Notes under the pieces: model-generated | Databases searched by the model: none | Told to the model about the DNA's origin: nothing | What the model saw: the letters and a program-made list of their open reading frames with translations, nothing else | Shown here: positions 17,899 through 26,943 of the stretch, one piece after another | Numbering within the stretch: the first letter of the stretch is position 1 | How the letters are laid out: each line of letters begins with the position of its first letter | Program-made: the position numbers and the translations under genes | Source of the DNA: PVC group bacterium | GTDB lineage: Bacteria > Verrucomicrobiota > Kiritimatiellia > CAIKKV01 > CAITUY01 | Assembly: GCA_945870225.1 (NCBI GenBank) | Contig: CAMBRF010000002.1 | Span: 62,001-126,000 of the forward strand | Direction: 5' to 3' | DNA length: 64,000 nucleotides

Positions 17899-19571
17899 TC
17901 GGGCTCCTGAAAGACAAGGCGCTCCAGCGACACAGGGGATGTTCCGACGAACGGAATCTCACCCGTCAACGCCCGCACAAGGGCCTCGAGGGTCGACATA
18001 TCATGGGAATAGCCGTTGATGCAGGTGTCCACCCGCTCAAAATATTCGTTGATAACGTAAGGGCTGCCCAACGAGACCACGATGAGTTTCTCCTTGGGCA
18101 GGGCATTGATCCCCCAGGCGGATTGGGCTTCGTCATCCCACAGTTGCAGCGGCCCGAATGGATTATGGGGCGTCTTGATGATGACCGCGACAATGCGATC
18201 ATAGACCGCCGGGGCATCGGAGTCCCAGCCCTGGGTCTCATAGAGAAGGTTTCGTTGCAGGGTTGTTTCAAACCCGCGCCGCTCCAGCCCCTGCTGAAGC
18301 CTCTCGAGATCCCTGAACCCGCCATCGCCCCCCTTCCGGCTTTCCGGGACCACGCCCACCAGGAGGATCTTCCGATCCCGTCCCACGCGGAGCGGCAGCG
18401 CCTGCTTCCGATCCCGCACAAGCGTCAGCGCCTTTTCCGCAAGCGTCAGCGCCATGGCCGGGATGGTGGCCTGCTCGGCCGCGGACAGGGGCCGGAGCAG
18501 GGCCCCGCCGCCGGCCAGTAACCCGAACCGGTGCTTCATGGCCCAGACCCGGCTGACGGCATCGTCGAGCCGCTCCAGGGGGATCGTTCCCTGCTGAATA
18601 CGCCTTTCAACTTCATCCAGATAGTCATAGGAGGGCCACAACAGCACATCCACCCCGGCCAGAAAACTCTGGATCTCCCCCTCCATCCGGTCGGGATACC
18701 AACCCCGGAATCCGCCCATGGTCATGGCGTCGGATACGATCACACCCTTGAATCCCATTTCGCCCTTGAGGAGGCCGGTCAACAACTCCTTCGACAAGGT
18801 GGCGGGCGGAGGAAACCCGTGGAGCCGCTCTTTCTGGTAGGCGGGCAAGGTGATATGACCGGGCATGATGGCCGCCGCGCCCGCCCGGATCAACTCAAGG
18901 AATACCCGCCCGTGCCGGCGGCGCCACTGCTCCATGGAAAGCGAATTACAGGTGGTGGTGAGATGCTGATCGCGGTTATCCACGCCATCACCGGGAAAGT
19001 GCTTGATCGTTGCCGCGACCCCGTTCTCCTGCAACCCGGCTATCTGGCGGGCGAGCAACCGGATGGCCAAATCGGGATTATCAGAAATACTCCGGACGTT
19101 CGTGATGGGATTGAGCGGATTAACATTCAGGTCCGCCACGGGATGCAGCACCCACCGCACGCCCACCGAGCGCGCCTCCCAGGCGAGGCTCCGGCCATAG
19201 GCATAGGCCAGGTCCGGATCGCCTGCGGCGCCCAACGCCATCTCCATGGGGAGAGGGGTCATCCCCGGCAGATTCACGCCGAATTCGTAGTCCTCCTGAA
19301 ACAACAAGGGAAGCGCGCTGGCCTGTTGATAGGATTCGACCGCCGCGCGGATATGGGACACCTTGCCGGTTTCCGGAACGCCATCAAACAGTTTCCATCC
19401 CATGAAAAAACCGGTGACGGGATAGCGTTCAAAAAACGCACCCAGCGCCCCCCCGCCCAGCTTGAGCTCGAGCGAACGATCCGGAAGCATCAGCATCGTC
19501 TGCCCGATTTTCTGGCGCAGGGTTAGTTTCTTCCAGCCGTCCAAATCTTCCATGGCGCTCACACGAAACAC
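17895..19571 (-). CDS. Glycoside hydrolase family 3 protein
   Basis: 558 residues, no signal peptide. The GH3 TIM barrel carries the NagZ-type motif ATIKHFPGDGVDNRDQH and the nucleophile region GVIVSDAMTMGG; a second alpha/beta domain follows (EKLIVVSLGSPYVINEY). Likely a beta-N-acetylhexosaminidase or beta-glucosidase; the KHFPGDG-D-H motif favours hexosaminidase. The first ATG overlaps the lon stop by 13 bp; ATG 19553 is an alternative and neither has a ribosome binding site. Confidence 0.92.
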   Translation of the reverse strand: MFRVSAMEDLDGWKKLTLRQKIGQTMLMLPDRSLELKLGGGALGAFFERYPVTGFFMGWKLFDGVPETGKVSHIRAAVESYQQASALPLLFQEDYEFGVNLPGMTPLPMEMALGAAGDPDLAYAYGRSLAWEARSVGVRWVLHPVADLNVNPLNPITNVRSISDNPDLAIRLLARQIAGLQENGVAATIKHFPGDGVDNRDQHLTTTCNSLSMEQWRRRHGRVFLELIRAGAAAIMPGHITLPAYQKERLHGFPPPATLSKELLTGLLKGEMGFKGVIVSDAMTMGGFRGWYPDRMEGEIQSFLAGVDVLLWPSYDYLDEVERRIQQGTIPLERLDDAVSRVWAMKHRFGLLAGGGALLRPLSAAEQATIPAMALTLAEKALTLVRDRKQALPLRVGRDRKILLVGVVPESRKGGDGGFRDLERLQQGLERRGFETTLQRNLLYETQGWDSDAPAVYDRIVAVIIKTPHNPFGPLQLWDDEAQSAWGINALPKEKLIVVSLGSPYVINEYFERVDTCINGYSHDMSTLEALVRALTGEIPFVGTSPVSLERLVFQEPE

Positions 19572-21985
19572 AGTTTCACCACGTCGCGGAAGGTGGCGAC
19601 AAAATGGGGTTTCAGTCCCTTGCGGATATGCGCAGGAAGTTCCTCGAAATCCTTCCGGTTCTCCTCGGGGAAGATCAGATCGACCACTCCGGCCCGTTTC
19701 GCGGCGATCGTCTTCTCCTTCAGGCCTCCGATGGGCAGCACCAGCCCCGTCAGCGAAAGTTCGCCGGTCATGGCGTAGTGGGCCCGGATCGGCTTATTGA
19801 TGGCCAGGGAGTAGAGCGCGGTCGCCATGGTGATGCCGGCGGAAGGCCCATCCTTCGGCGTGGCCCCGGCCGGCACATGCAGATGGACGAAGTTGTTGTC
19901 GAAGAACTCGCTGGCCTTGGGATGGTCGTTGAGGAAGGAGCGCACAAACGTGTAGGCGATCTCGGAGGATTCCACCATGACGCCGCCCAGTTGGCCGGTC
20001 TGCTTGAAACCGGGATTCTTGGAAGCGACCCGAATGGCCTCGATATAGAGTGTTGACCCGCCCATGCTGGTCCAGGCCAGACCCATGACCACGCCGGGCC
20101 GAGGCTTCTTGAAAGGATCGCTCTCGGAGAAGAGCCGCTGGCCCAGATAGGTCTTGAGGTCCTTCAGCTTGATGACCACCCTTGTGGCCTTCTTCTCCAC
20201 GATCTGTTTGGCCGCCTTCCGACAGAGCCGCTTGACCTGGTTCTCCAACCCGCGGACGCCGGGTTCCCGGGCATAGCCGTCGATGATCGCCCGCAATACC
20301 GGCTCGCCGATCACGAGCTGGCCCGGCGTCAGGCCATGCGCCTCCCGCTGCTTCGGGATCAGGTATTTATTCGCGATCTGGATCTTCTCCTCGAGAATAT
20401 AACCCGCCAGCTTGATCACCTCCATCCGGTCCAGCAAGGGCGCCGGGATGGTGTCCAACTGATTGCAGGTGCAGATGAAGAGGACGTTGGACAGGTCAAA
20501 CCGGACATCGAGATAGTGATCGAGAAAATCCCGATTCTGTTCGGGGTCGAGAACCTCCAGGAGGGCGGATGCCGGATCGCCGTGGAAACTGGCGCCGATC
20601 TTATCCACCTCATCGAGCATGATCACGGGATTCTGGGTTTTGCAGACCTTGATGGCCTGCAGGAATTTCCCCGGCATGGCCCCGATATAGGTGCGGCGGT
20701 GCCCCTTGATTTCAGCCTCGTCGCGCATCCCCCCGAGCGAGAACCGGTAGAACTTGCGCCCGATACTGCGCGCAATCGACTGACCGATGGACGTTTTGCC
20801 GACGCCCGGCGGGCCCACGAAGCAGATGATCGATCCGGAAATGTTACCCTTCAGAATGCCGACCGAAAGAAACTCAAGGATGCGAGTCTTGACGTCCTCC
20901 AACCCGTAGTGGTCGGCATTGAGAATGCTCGCCGCCCGCCGGATATCAAAACTGTCCTTGCTGAACACGCCCCATGGCAGCAGCGTCAGCCAGTCGAGGT
21001 AGTTGCGGCTGACAGTGAATTCCGGCGATTGGGGCTCGATCACGCTGAGCTTGTTCATCTCCTCGTTGATACGGTCCCGCGCCTCGTCGGTGAGCGTCAA
21101 CTTGGCCAGACGCTCCTTGAACTCATCCAGTTCGGACTCCTTGCCTTCCTTGACCAGGCCAAGCTCTTTCTTGATGGCCTTGAGCTGTTCGCGCAGGAAG
21201 AAGTCGTGCTGCTGTTTGGAGACCTTCTCTTCGATTTGCTTGCTGATCTTGGCCTGCAACCGGGAGATATCCAATTCCCGCTTCAGGAGCAGGAGGACCT
21301 TTTCAATACGGGCGCGAATGCTGAACGCCTCCAGGATCTCCTGCAGGTCCTTCCCGGTGGCCGTGGTCATGGCGGCGGCAAAATCAGCCAGCCGGCCGGG
21401 TTCCTTGATGTTCGACCGGCTCAGGAAAAGGTTCAACTCCTCCTTGAACAGAGGATTCAGCAGCAGCAAATCCTTGATCGACGTAATGATCGACAGCGAA
21501 TAGGCCTTGAGTTCGTCGTTATCGGCCATCTCGGTCTCGATGACATAGCTGACGTGGGCCGAGACATACGGTGTTTCGGAAACGACAGCCGTGATGCGGA
21601 ACCGTTCCAGCACCCCCACCATGATCTGGATGGGACCGTCCGTGGAGGCCTGGCTGGCCTGGAGAATCTCAGCGATGACGCCGACGTCATAAAGCTCGGA
21701 AGCCTTCCGGGGAATCTGCCGTTCCTCGCCGTTGGCGACCTCCCGCGCGAGAACCAGTCCGACGAACTTGGTGGAAGATTGAACGGTCTTCGCCACCATC
21801 TCCTTGAGGGGGCCATCCTCCACCGTAAGCGGCACCATCATTTTGGGGAACAGGGGACGGTTCAGAAGCGGCAGAAGAGGGAGCACGTCGGGGAACACAT
21901 ACCGTGCCGGCATGATGCTTTTGTTTTCCGGCTTCGCCTCCTGCCCCATCACTTCCACATCGGGATTCTGTTTTGAGTCCGCCAT
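19559..21985 (-). CDS. lon: ATP-dependent protease Lon
   Basis: 808 residues. N-terminal substrate-binding LON domain (residues about 25-230), coiled segment, AAA+ domain with Walker [13 protein letters not shown] and Walker [10 protein letters not shown], and the C-terminal serine protease domain with catalytic Ser in [14 protein letters not shown] and Lys in [13 protein letters not shown]. It degrades misfolded and regulatory proteins. It heads an operon running into GH3, SGNH and HAD genes, which is unusual company for lon. Confidence 0.97.
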   Translation of the reverse strand: MADSKQNPDVEVMGQEAKPENKSIMPARYVFPDVLPLLPLLNRPLFPKMMVPLTVEDGPLKEMVAKTVQSSTKFVGLVLAREVANGEERQIPRKASELYDVGVIAEILQASQASTDGPIQIMVGVLERFRITAVVSETPYVSAHVSYVIETEMADNDELKAYSLSIITSIKDLLLLNPLFKEELNLFLSRSNIKEPGRLADFAAAMTTATGKDLQEILEAFSIRARIEKVLLLLKRELDISRLQAKISKQIEEKVSKQQHDFFLREQLKAIKKELGLVKEGKESELDEFKERLAKLTLTDEARDRINEEMNKLSVIEPQSPEFTVSRNYLDWLTLLPWGVFSKDSFDIRRAASILNADHYGLEDVKTRILEFLSVGILKGNISGSIICFVGPPGVGKTSIGQSIARSIGRKFYRFSLGGMRDEAEIKGHRRTYIGAMPGKFLQAIKVCKTQNPVIMLDEVDKIGASFHGDPASALLEVLDPEQNRDFLDHYLDVRFDLSNVLFICTCNQLDTIPAPLLDRMEVIKLAGYILEEKIQIANKYLIPKQREAHGLTPGQLVIGEPVLRAIIDGYAREPGVRGLENQVKRLCRKAAKQIVEKKATRVVIKLKDLKTYLGQRLFSESDPFKKPRPGVVMGLAWTSMGGSTLYIEAIRVASKNPGFKQTGQLGGVMVESSEIAYTFVRSFLNDHPKASEFFDNNFVHLHVPAGATPKDGPSAGITMATALYSLAINKPIRAHYAMTGELSLTGLVLPIGGLKEKTIAAKRAGVVDLIFPEENRKDFEELPAHIRKGLKPHFVATFRDVVKLCFV

Positions 21986-22063
21986 GATACACTCCCGCTC
22001 ACTCGATTAACCGGTCCACCTCGCTCGGATGCGGAGACCATTATGGGGACATAGCCCGACATT

Positions 22064-22810
22064 TCAACAGGATTTCTCGGAACCCGAACCGACCTGCCCG
22101 GCCTTCCACAGGGTCTGACGGGCGATCCCCAGCAGGATACTGACATCGTCCTCCGTCAGGGGGGCGCGGGAGAAAATGCGGCGCAGGCCCAGCATCATGT
22201 GATCCGCCTTCTCCTCGCTCATAAACCCGATCTCCAGCAGCATCTCCCGCCACATCTTGAACATCTGCTCCCGGGTAGCGGTCGGACAAACCGGACTCAT
22301 CTCCCCGAGCGGGGCGAAGGTCCCCGTGGCGACAAACAGTTCATAGCAGCAGAGCATGACCGACTGCGCCAGGTTGATGGAGGGATAATCCGGCGACGAC
22401 GGGATTTGAATCAAGTTGGTGCAGAGGGCAATTTCCTCATTGGTCAGGCCGGAATTCTCGCGCCCGAACACCAGGGCCACCTTCCCGACCGACGCCGACT
22501 CCAGGATCTGCGGCACCCATTCCCGCGGCGTCCGGCAGTGTGCCCGATAAAGTCCGGCGCGGGCCGTGGTGCCCATCACCAGTCCGCAGTCCGCCACCGC
22601 CTCATCCAGCGTGGCGAATTCCCGGCGCGCGTCGAGAATGTCAGCCGCCGCCACCGCCATCATGCGGGCTTCCGCCTGGTTAAGCTGACTCGACGGCGCG
22701 ACCAAAACGAGGTCCCGCAACCCCATATTGGCCATCGCCCGGCAGACCGACCCCACATTTCCGCCGTAAAGCGGCCCTACCAGTACAATCCTCACATTCA
22801 ATAGCGACAT
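22064..22810 (-). CDS. trmJ: tRNA 2'-O-methyltransferase, TrmJ-like (SPOUT)
   Basis: 248 residues. SPOUT trefoil-knot motifs: GGNVGSVCRAMANMG (motif 1), ALVFGRENSGLTNEE (motif 2) and SINLAQSVMLCCYEL (motif 3). These fit TrmJ, which methylates position 32 of tRNAs. The gene begins 22810 and is divergent from the Lrp gene. The C-terminal helical extension (residues 180-240) agrees with TrmJ rather than TrmH. Confidence 0.88.
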   Translation of the reverse strand: MSLLNVRIVLVGPLYGGNVGSVCRAMANMGLRDLVLVAPSSQLNQAEARMMAVAAADILDARREFATLDEAVADCGLVMGTTARAGLYRAHCRTPREWVPQILESASVGKVALVFGRENSGLTNEEIALCTNLIQIPSSPDYPSINLAQSVMLCCYELFVATGTFAPLGEMSPVCPTATREQMFKMWREMLLEIGFMSEEKADHMMLGLRRIFSRAPLTEDDVSILLGIARQTLWKAGQVGSGSEKSC

Positions 22811-22910
22811 AGGCCCCCAAACCGTTCCCCGTTGACTTCCTTCACCGAAATGCTACTGATATCGGGTTTTGAAAGAGAATGCAACCTGCGTTCAAATAAA
22901 GAGGCGACCC

Positions 22911-23390
22911 ATGGACGAACTCCTCAAGCTGCTGAGACACAACGCGCTGGAATCACCCAAGAATCTGGCCCGCATGTTAAACCTGACCGAGGAAGCGGTG
23001 AAGACCAAGATCACCGATTACGAGCGCACCGGTGTCATCCGGGGATATCAGGCCATCGTGAATACCGACCAGCTCGATGTCAGCCTCGTCCGCGCCGTGA
23101 TCGAAATCAAGGTGACGCCGGAGCGGGAGGGCGGCTTCAACCGCCTCGCGGAACGGGTCAGCAAGTTCACGGAGGTGGAATCGGTCTGGCTGATGTCCGG
23201 CACCTACGACTTGCTGGCGATCGTGACCGGTCGCGACCTGAAGGAAGTGGCCTTTTTCGTGAGTGAAAAGCTGGCGACCATCGAGGGGATTGTCTCGACC
23301 GCCACGCATTTTATGTTGAAAACCTACAAGAGTAACGGCGTATTGATGGAAGTGGAGAAGACGCATGAGCGGCTCAAAGTCTCACCCTGA
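22911..23390 (+). CDS. Lrp/AsnC family transcriptional regulator
   Basis: 159 residues from the ATG at 22911, preceded by AGAGG. N-terminal helix-turn-helix (NLARMLNLTEEAVKTKITDYERTG, a degenerate Lrp reading head) and a C-terminal RAM/AsnC ligand domain (VWLMSGTYDLLAIVTGRDL). Overlaps the aminotransferase by 26 bp, so it probably regulates amino acid metabolism and this operon itself. Confidence 0.9.
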   Translation: MDELLKLLRHNALESPKNLARMLNLTEEAVKTKITDYERTGVIRGYQAIVNTDQLDVSLVRAVIEIKVTPEREGGFNRLAERVSKFTEVESVWLMSGTYDLLAIVTGRDLKEVAFFVSEKLATIEGIVSTATHFMLKTYKSNGVLMEVEKTHERLKVSP

Positions 23391-24570
23391 AGCAAAAAAG
23401 ACCGGACCACGTGACTTTGTGGCCGGCTACCTGCGCGACATTCCCCGGTCCGGCATCCGCGATTTCTTCGAAATCGTCAGCACCCGCAAGGATGTGATCA
23501 GTCTGGGCATCGGGGAGCCGGATTTCGTGACCCCCTGGCATATCCGGGAACAGGCCATGTTCGCCCTGGACCAGGGCGCCACCACGTACACCTCGAACCG
23601 GGGCCTGATCGAGCTGCGCCGCAGCATCTCGACATACGTCGAAAAGATGTTCGGCGTGAATTACGATCCCGAGTCCGAGATTCTCATCACGGTCGGCGTC
23701 AGCGAGGCCCTGGACCTGGCCATTCGCGCGATCATTGAACCGGGCGATGAAGTCCTCTATCACGAACCCTGCTTCGTCTCCTACGCCCCTGAAGTCCGCT
23801 TCGCCCATGGCATACCGGTCGCGGTCTCCACCCGGCGCGAAGACGGCTTCCGGGTCACCCGGCGCATGCTGGAAGAAAAGGTCACCTCGCGCACCCGCGC
23901 CCTGATCCTCAATTTCCCCACCAATCCCACCGGGGCCACCCTGACCCAGCATGACGTGGAGGAGATTTCCGCGTTCGCCAAGGAGCACGACCTGGTGGTC
24001 ATCACGGACGAGATCTACTCCGAGCTGACCTACGAGAACGACCGGACCAGCATCGCCGCGGTGCCGGGCATGAAGGAACGCACCATTTTCCTGCATGGTT
24101 TTTCAAAGGGCTGGGCCATGACCGGGTTCCGACTGGGCTACGCCTGCTCCACGCCGGAGCTGAGCGAGGCCATGATGAAAATCCACCAGTACATCATGAT
24201 GTGCGCCCCGATCATCAGCCAGTTGGCTGCCGTTGAGGCGCTCAAGACCCAGGCGGACACGGAGGAAATGCGGAGTTCCTATGAAAAACGCCGCAATTTC
24301 ATCTGCGCGGCGTTGAACGAGATGGGCTTGCCCTGCCATGTCCCTCAGGGCGCTTTCTACGTCTTCCCCTATATCGGCGACTACGGGTTAACCTCCAAGG
24401 AATTCGCCCTGCGCCTACTTGACGAGGAAAATGTGGCCTGCGTACCCGGCAGCGCTTTTGGCGCCTGCGGTGAAGGGTTCCTGCGGTGCGCCTACGCCAC
24501 CGATCTGGAAGAAATCAAGGAAGCCACCGTCCGCATGGCCCGCTTTGTGGCACGCCTGCGCAAGCGGTAA
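23365..24570 (+). CDS. Class I/II PLP-dependent aminotransferase
   Basis: 401 residues. Fold-type I signature: VISLGIGEPDFVTP, substrate-binding NFPTNPTGATLT, and the Schiff-base lysine in HGFSKGWAMTGFRLGY. It resembles the aspartate or alanine/aromatic aminotransferases commonly paired with Lrp regulators. The start lies inside the Lrp gene, so translation is coupled. Exact substrate cannot be assigned. Confidence 0.92.
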   Translation: MSGSKSHPEAKKTGPRDFVAGYLRDIPRSGIRDFFEIVSTRKDVISLGIGEPDFVTPWHIREQAMFALDQGATTYTSNRGLIELRRSISTYVEKMFGVNYDPESEILITVGVSEALDLAIRAIIEPGDEVLYHEPCFVSYAPEVRFAHGIPVAVSTRREDGFRVTRRMLEEKVTSRTRALILNFPTNPTGATLTQHDVEEISAFAKEHDLVVITDEIYSELTYENDRTSIAAVPGMKERTIFLHGFSKGWAMTGFRLGYACSTPELSEAMMKIHQYIMMCAPIISQLAAVEALKTQADTEEMRSSYEKRRNFICAALNEMGLPCHVPQGAFYVFPYIGDYGLTSKEFALRLLDEENVACVPGSAFGACGEGFLRCAYATDLEEIKEATVRMARFVARLRKR

Positions 24571-24600
24571 AAAAGAACGGGCGCGCACTTGGCGCGCCCT
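24569..24600 (-). terminator. Intrinsic terminator for the zinc-ribbon/EIIA gene
   Basis: GGGCGCGC (24579-24586) pairs with GCGCGCCC (24592-24599). Read on the minus strand the stem is followed by TTCTTTTTT. Located between convergent genes, it probably stops both. Confidence 0.75.
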
Positions 24601-24625
24601 CTCCTGTCACACGGTGGTGACCGCG

Positions 24626-25462
24626 TTAGAGAATGGTTTTCTTGGTGAGCTTGATCAGCGTCTTCCAGAGTTTCTCCGGATTCTCCTCAGCCAGAAGCGC
24701 CTTGCGGGCGTCGGCATCGGAAAACGTCTCAGCCAGGCCAGCTAGAATTTTCAGGTAAAAAGCACTCGCGGCCGTTGGGATGACCATAAAGAAAACGATA
24801 CGGGTGACCGCCTTATCCTGCCCGTCAAACTTGATTCCCTTGCCGCTAAGTCCCATGCACAAGGTCAGCCCGCCGCCCTCGACCCCGCGCACATGCGGGA
24901 ACGCAATACCATGATCCACGGCCGTGCTGACAATCGCCTCGCGCTTGAGAGCCCCTTCTAACACCTTCCCGGCGTCATCCACGAACCCAGCCTCGCGCAG
25001 TTTCTCTGCCATTTCAGCAATGGCCTCATCGCGGGTGGCCGCCTTGAGCTTCGGGATCATGAGTGCGGGCGAGGAGAAACGGGCGATGCCCACTTTCCTC
25101 GGCTCTGTACGGCGCGGCGCCTTGCTGGTGCTCCGGGGAAGACCCTCTTCGAAGTAGAGGATCCGGGTGCAGATCGGGCAAACCTGGATCTGTTCGGACA
25201 CTTTCACCGCCTGCACATGACTGGTGGGCAGCCGCATGCCGCATCCATTGCATATCCCGTTGGTCATGGGCACGATCATGATGGAATCGCGCTTCTGCAT
25301 GCGGACAATAAGGGCTTGGATATCAGGCGACAGTTCGCGGGTCAGGGCGGCGATGGAGGCATCAAGTTCATCAAGACGGTGTCCGTGGCGGTGGGCTTTC
25401 TGTTCGGCGCGGATGAGGGATAATTCCTGTAATTGAATCAGATGATTAATCTTCGGATGCAT
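24626..25462 (-). CDS. C4 zinc-ribbon protein fused to a PTS EIIA domain
   Basis: 278 residues. Residues about 1-110 are a coiled-coil hairpin plus a four-cysteine zinc ribbon (NGICNGCGMRL and IQVCPICTRIL) like the CdsZ/HP0958-type ribbon proteins. Residues about 125-278 are an EIIA(Fru/Ntr) domain with the phosphorylatable His in HGIAFPHVRGVEGG. ATG 25462 is taken since homology begins there and AAAGG lies upstream. No EIIB/EIIC is nearby, suggesting a regulatory PtsN-like role. Confidence 0.85.
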   Translation of the reverse strand: MHPKINHLIQLQELSLIRAEQKAHRHGHRLDELDASIAALTRELSPDIQALIVRMQKRDSIMIVPMTNGICNGCGMRLPTSHVQAVKVSEQIQVCPICTRILYFEEGLPRSTSKAPRRTEPRKVGIARFSSPALMIPKLKAATRDEAIAEMAEKLREAGFVDDAGKVLEGALKREAIVSTAVDHGIAFPHVRGVEGGGLTLCMGLSGKGIKFDGQDKAVTRIVFFMVIPTAASAFYLKILAGLAETFSDADARKALLAEENPEKLWKTLIKLTKKTIL

Positions 25463-25615
25463 GAACGAAACCTTTCTGGAAAACGGGAACCGATTATGTT
25501 CCCATACCCACCGGATGTCAATGCAGCACAATGGCTCTCAATACAGTGGCATCCCACAGAAGGCTGATCATCACAACCATTGACCTCTTTGCCTCATTGC
25601 CGCACCATCTCCGCC

Positions 25616-26695
25616 ATGAAGACACTCTGGGTTGGCATTCTGGCCGTGATGGGATGGAGTCTGGTCCACGCCGGGCCTATTGATAAGGGCCGCCACGTTC
25701 AGCCCGCGCCCCGGATCATCCTGCCGTCCATGTTTTCCGAGAACATGGTTCTCCAGCGCGATGTCACGATCCCCGTCTGGGGTTGGGCTCCGGACGGCAC
25801 ACCAATCACCGTAACGCTGGCGGATCGGATGGCTTCAACCGTTGCCACCAATGGATATTGGCACGTGCGGCTGCCGCCTCTGCCGGCAGGCGGACCCTAT
25901 ACGTTTCGGGTGGAATCACCCGGCGACTATCATTACGACACGATCTTATTCTCCCAGGTGCGGGCGGGTGATGTCTGGCTTGTGGCGGGCGACATAAGCG
26001 TCATGCAAGCCGTGGCCGACTCGGCGGAGGCCCGTCAGGCCATTGCCGACAGCGCCACGAACACCACGATCCGCGTCTTCATGGCCGGGTACAGGCCGGC
26101 GTCTTCCGTTTCCGCGGCCCAGGAGATTCTCATGGGCTTCTGGGGTCGCCCCAAATGGGAAGCCGCCTCCTATACGGTGCCGCGCTCATCACGGACCGAC
26201 ATCCCGGGTGGGTCCTCCGCTCTGGGCTGGTATTTTGCCCGCGCACTCGACCGGAAACTTGGGCAGAACGTACCCCTTGGCATCATCGAACTCAGTTCGC
26301 TATTACCCATTGAGGCCTGGCTGAGCCCCTCTGATTTGGCGGGTGATGCCCGAACCGCCGGCCGGTCGGAAGGGTTACCCCCGGCACCCGGCGCTCGCGC
26401 GTTCCTTGCGAACATTGCGCCGTTGGCACCGTTCCCGATCCGGGGCGCCGTGGTCAGCGTGCACATGGGCCGGCAATCCCCAGCGCAAATAATTCTCCCT
26501 GCACTGGCCAAAAGTTGGCGCGCTGCCTGGGCGGACGAGTCCCTGCCCATCCTATTCGCCCAATCGCCAGGCCTCCTGACAAACGAGGCTGCCCAGATAA
26601 GCCCGTGCGCGATAGCCGAACAGTTGGTGATCCAAGCTCTGGGTGTAGCGTACGACGGAATGAATCGTGTCGGCGGCGGAAAGCTAAGCGATTAA
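25616..26695 (+). CDS. Sialate O-acetylesterase-like protein, catalytically degenerate
   Basis: 359 residues with a signal peptide (LWVGILAVMGWSLVHAG). The overall order follows the SASA-type acetylesterases: SMFSENMVLQRD start, beta sandwich, GDVWLVAGD, PIEAWLSPSDL and a C-terminal helix. The catalytic blocks are lost: GQSNM is replaced by GDISVM, the WYQGESN block by SVHMGRQ, and the terminal D-x-x-H block by a Ser-containing segment. The frame is intact, so it is probably a secreted pseudoenzyme or binding protein. Confidence 0.75.
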   Translation: MKTLWVGILAVMGWSLVHAGPIDKGRHVQPAPRIILPSMFSENMVLQRDVTIPVWGWAPDGTPITVTLADRMASTVATNGYWHVRLPPLPAGGPYTFRVESPGDYHYDTILFSQVRAGDVWLVAGDISVMQAVADSAEARQAIADSATNTTIRVFMAGYRPASSVSAAQEILMGFWGRPKWEAASYTVPRSSRTDIPGGSSALGWYFARALDRKLGQNVPLGIIELSSLLPIEAWLSPSDLAGDARTAGRSEGLPPAPGARAFLANIAPLAPFPIRGAVVSVHMGRQSPAQIILPALAKSWRAAWADESLPILFAQSPGLLTNEAAQISPCAIAEQLVIQALGVAYDGMNRVGGGKLSD

Positions 26696-26747
26696 CCGGT
26701 AAACCCTCAAGGGACTGCCTGCCGCGCCATTATGAATACGACAAGCA

Positions 26748-26771
26748 GTTGATACCGACCTCTTGCTAAAG
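26748..26771 (+). repeat. Short dispersed repeat (GTTGATACCGAC-type)
   Basis: 24 bp matching 32169-32192 with one mismatch (GTTGATACCGAC...CTTGCTAAAG). Both are followed within 30 bases by TCTGACTGC. A third, shorter relative is at 36131. All are intergenic. Confidence 0.5.
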
Positions 26772-26850
26772 ACTGCTCTGACTGCACCGTGTCCGTCGCC
26801 AGCGGTAGTTGCGCTTGAATCCCGTGCCCTGACATGGCGGCAATCCGCAT

Positions 26851-26896
26851 TAGGGTTACACCCCATAGATCGGCGCCGATCGATGACGTAACCTCC
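26851..26896 (+). promoter_or_regulatory. TAGGGTTACACCCCATA element upstream of the HPr-CBM48 gene
   Basis: Second long copy of the 46-bp element also found at 12887. Here an inner palindrome (GATCGGCGCCGATC) and a distal GTAACC-CCCTA that mirrors TAGGG-GTTAC extend the dyad. It ends 47 bp before the HPr-CBM48 ATG, in promoter range. Confidence 0.55.
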
Positions 26897-26943
26897 ACCC
26901 TATCTAAATCGTTGATGACCGACCCCGAGCAGGAATCACCACC

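Noticed and set aside
20336-21976. Long open frame of 546 codons on the plus strand opposite lon
   Set aside because: A shadow of lon, caused by codon bias at high GC; its product has no recognisable domain.
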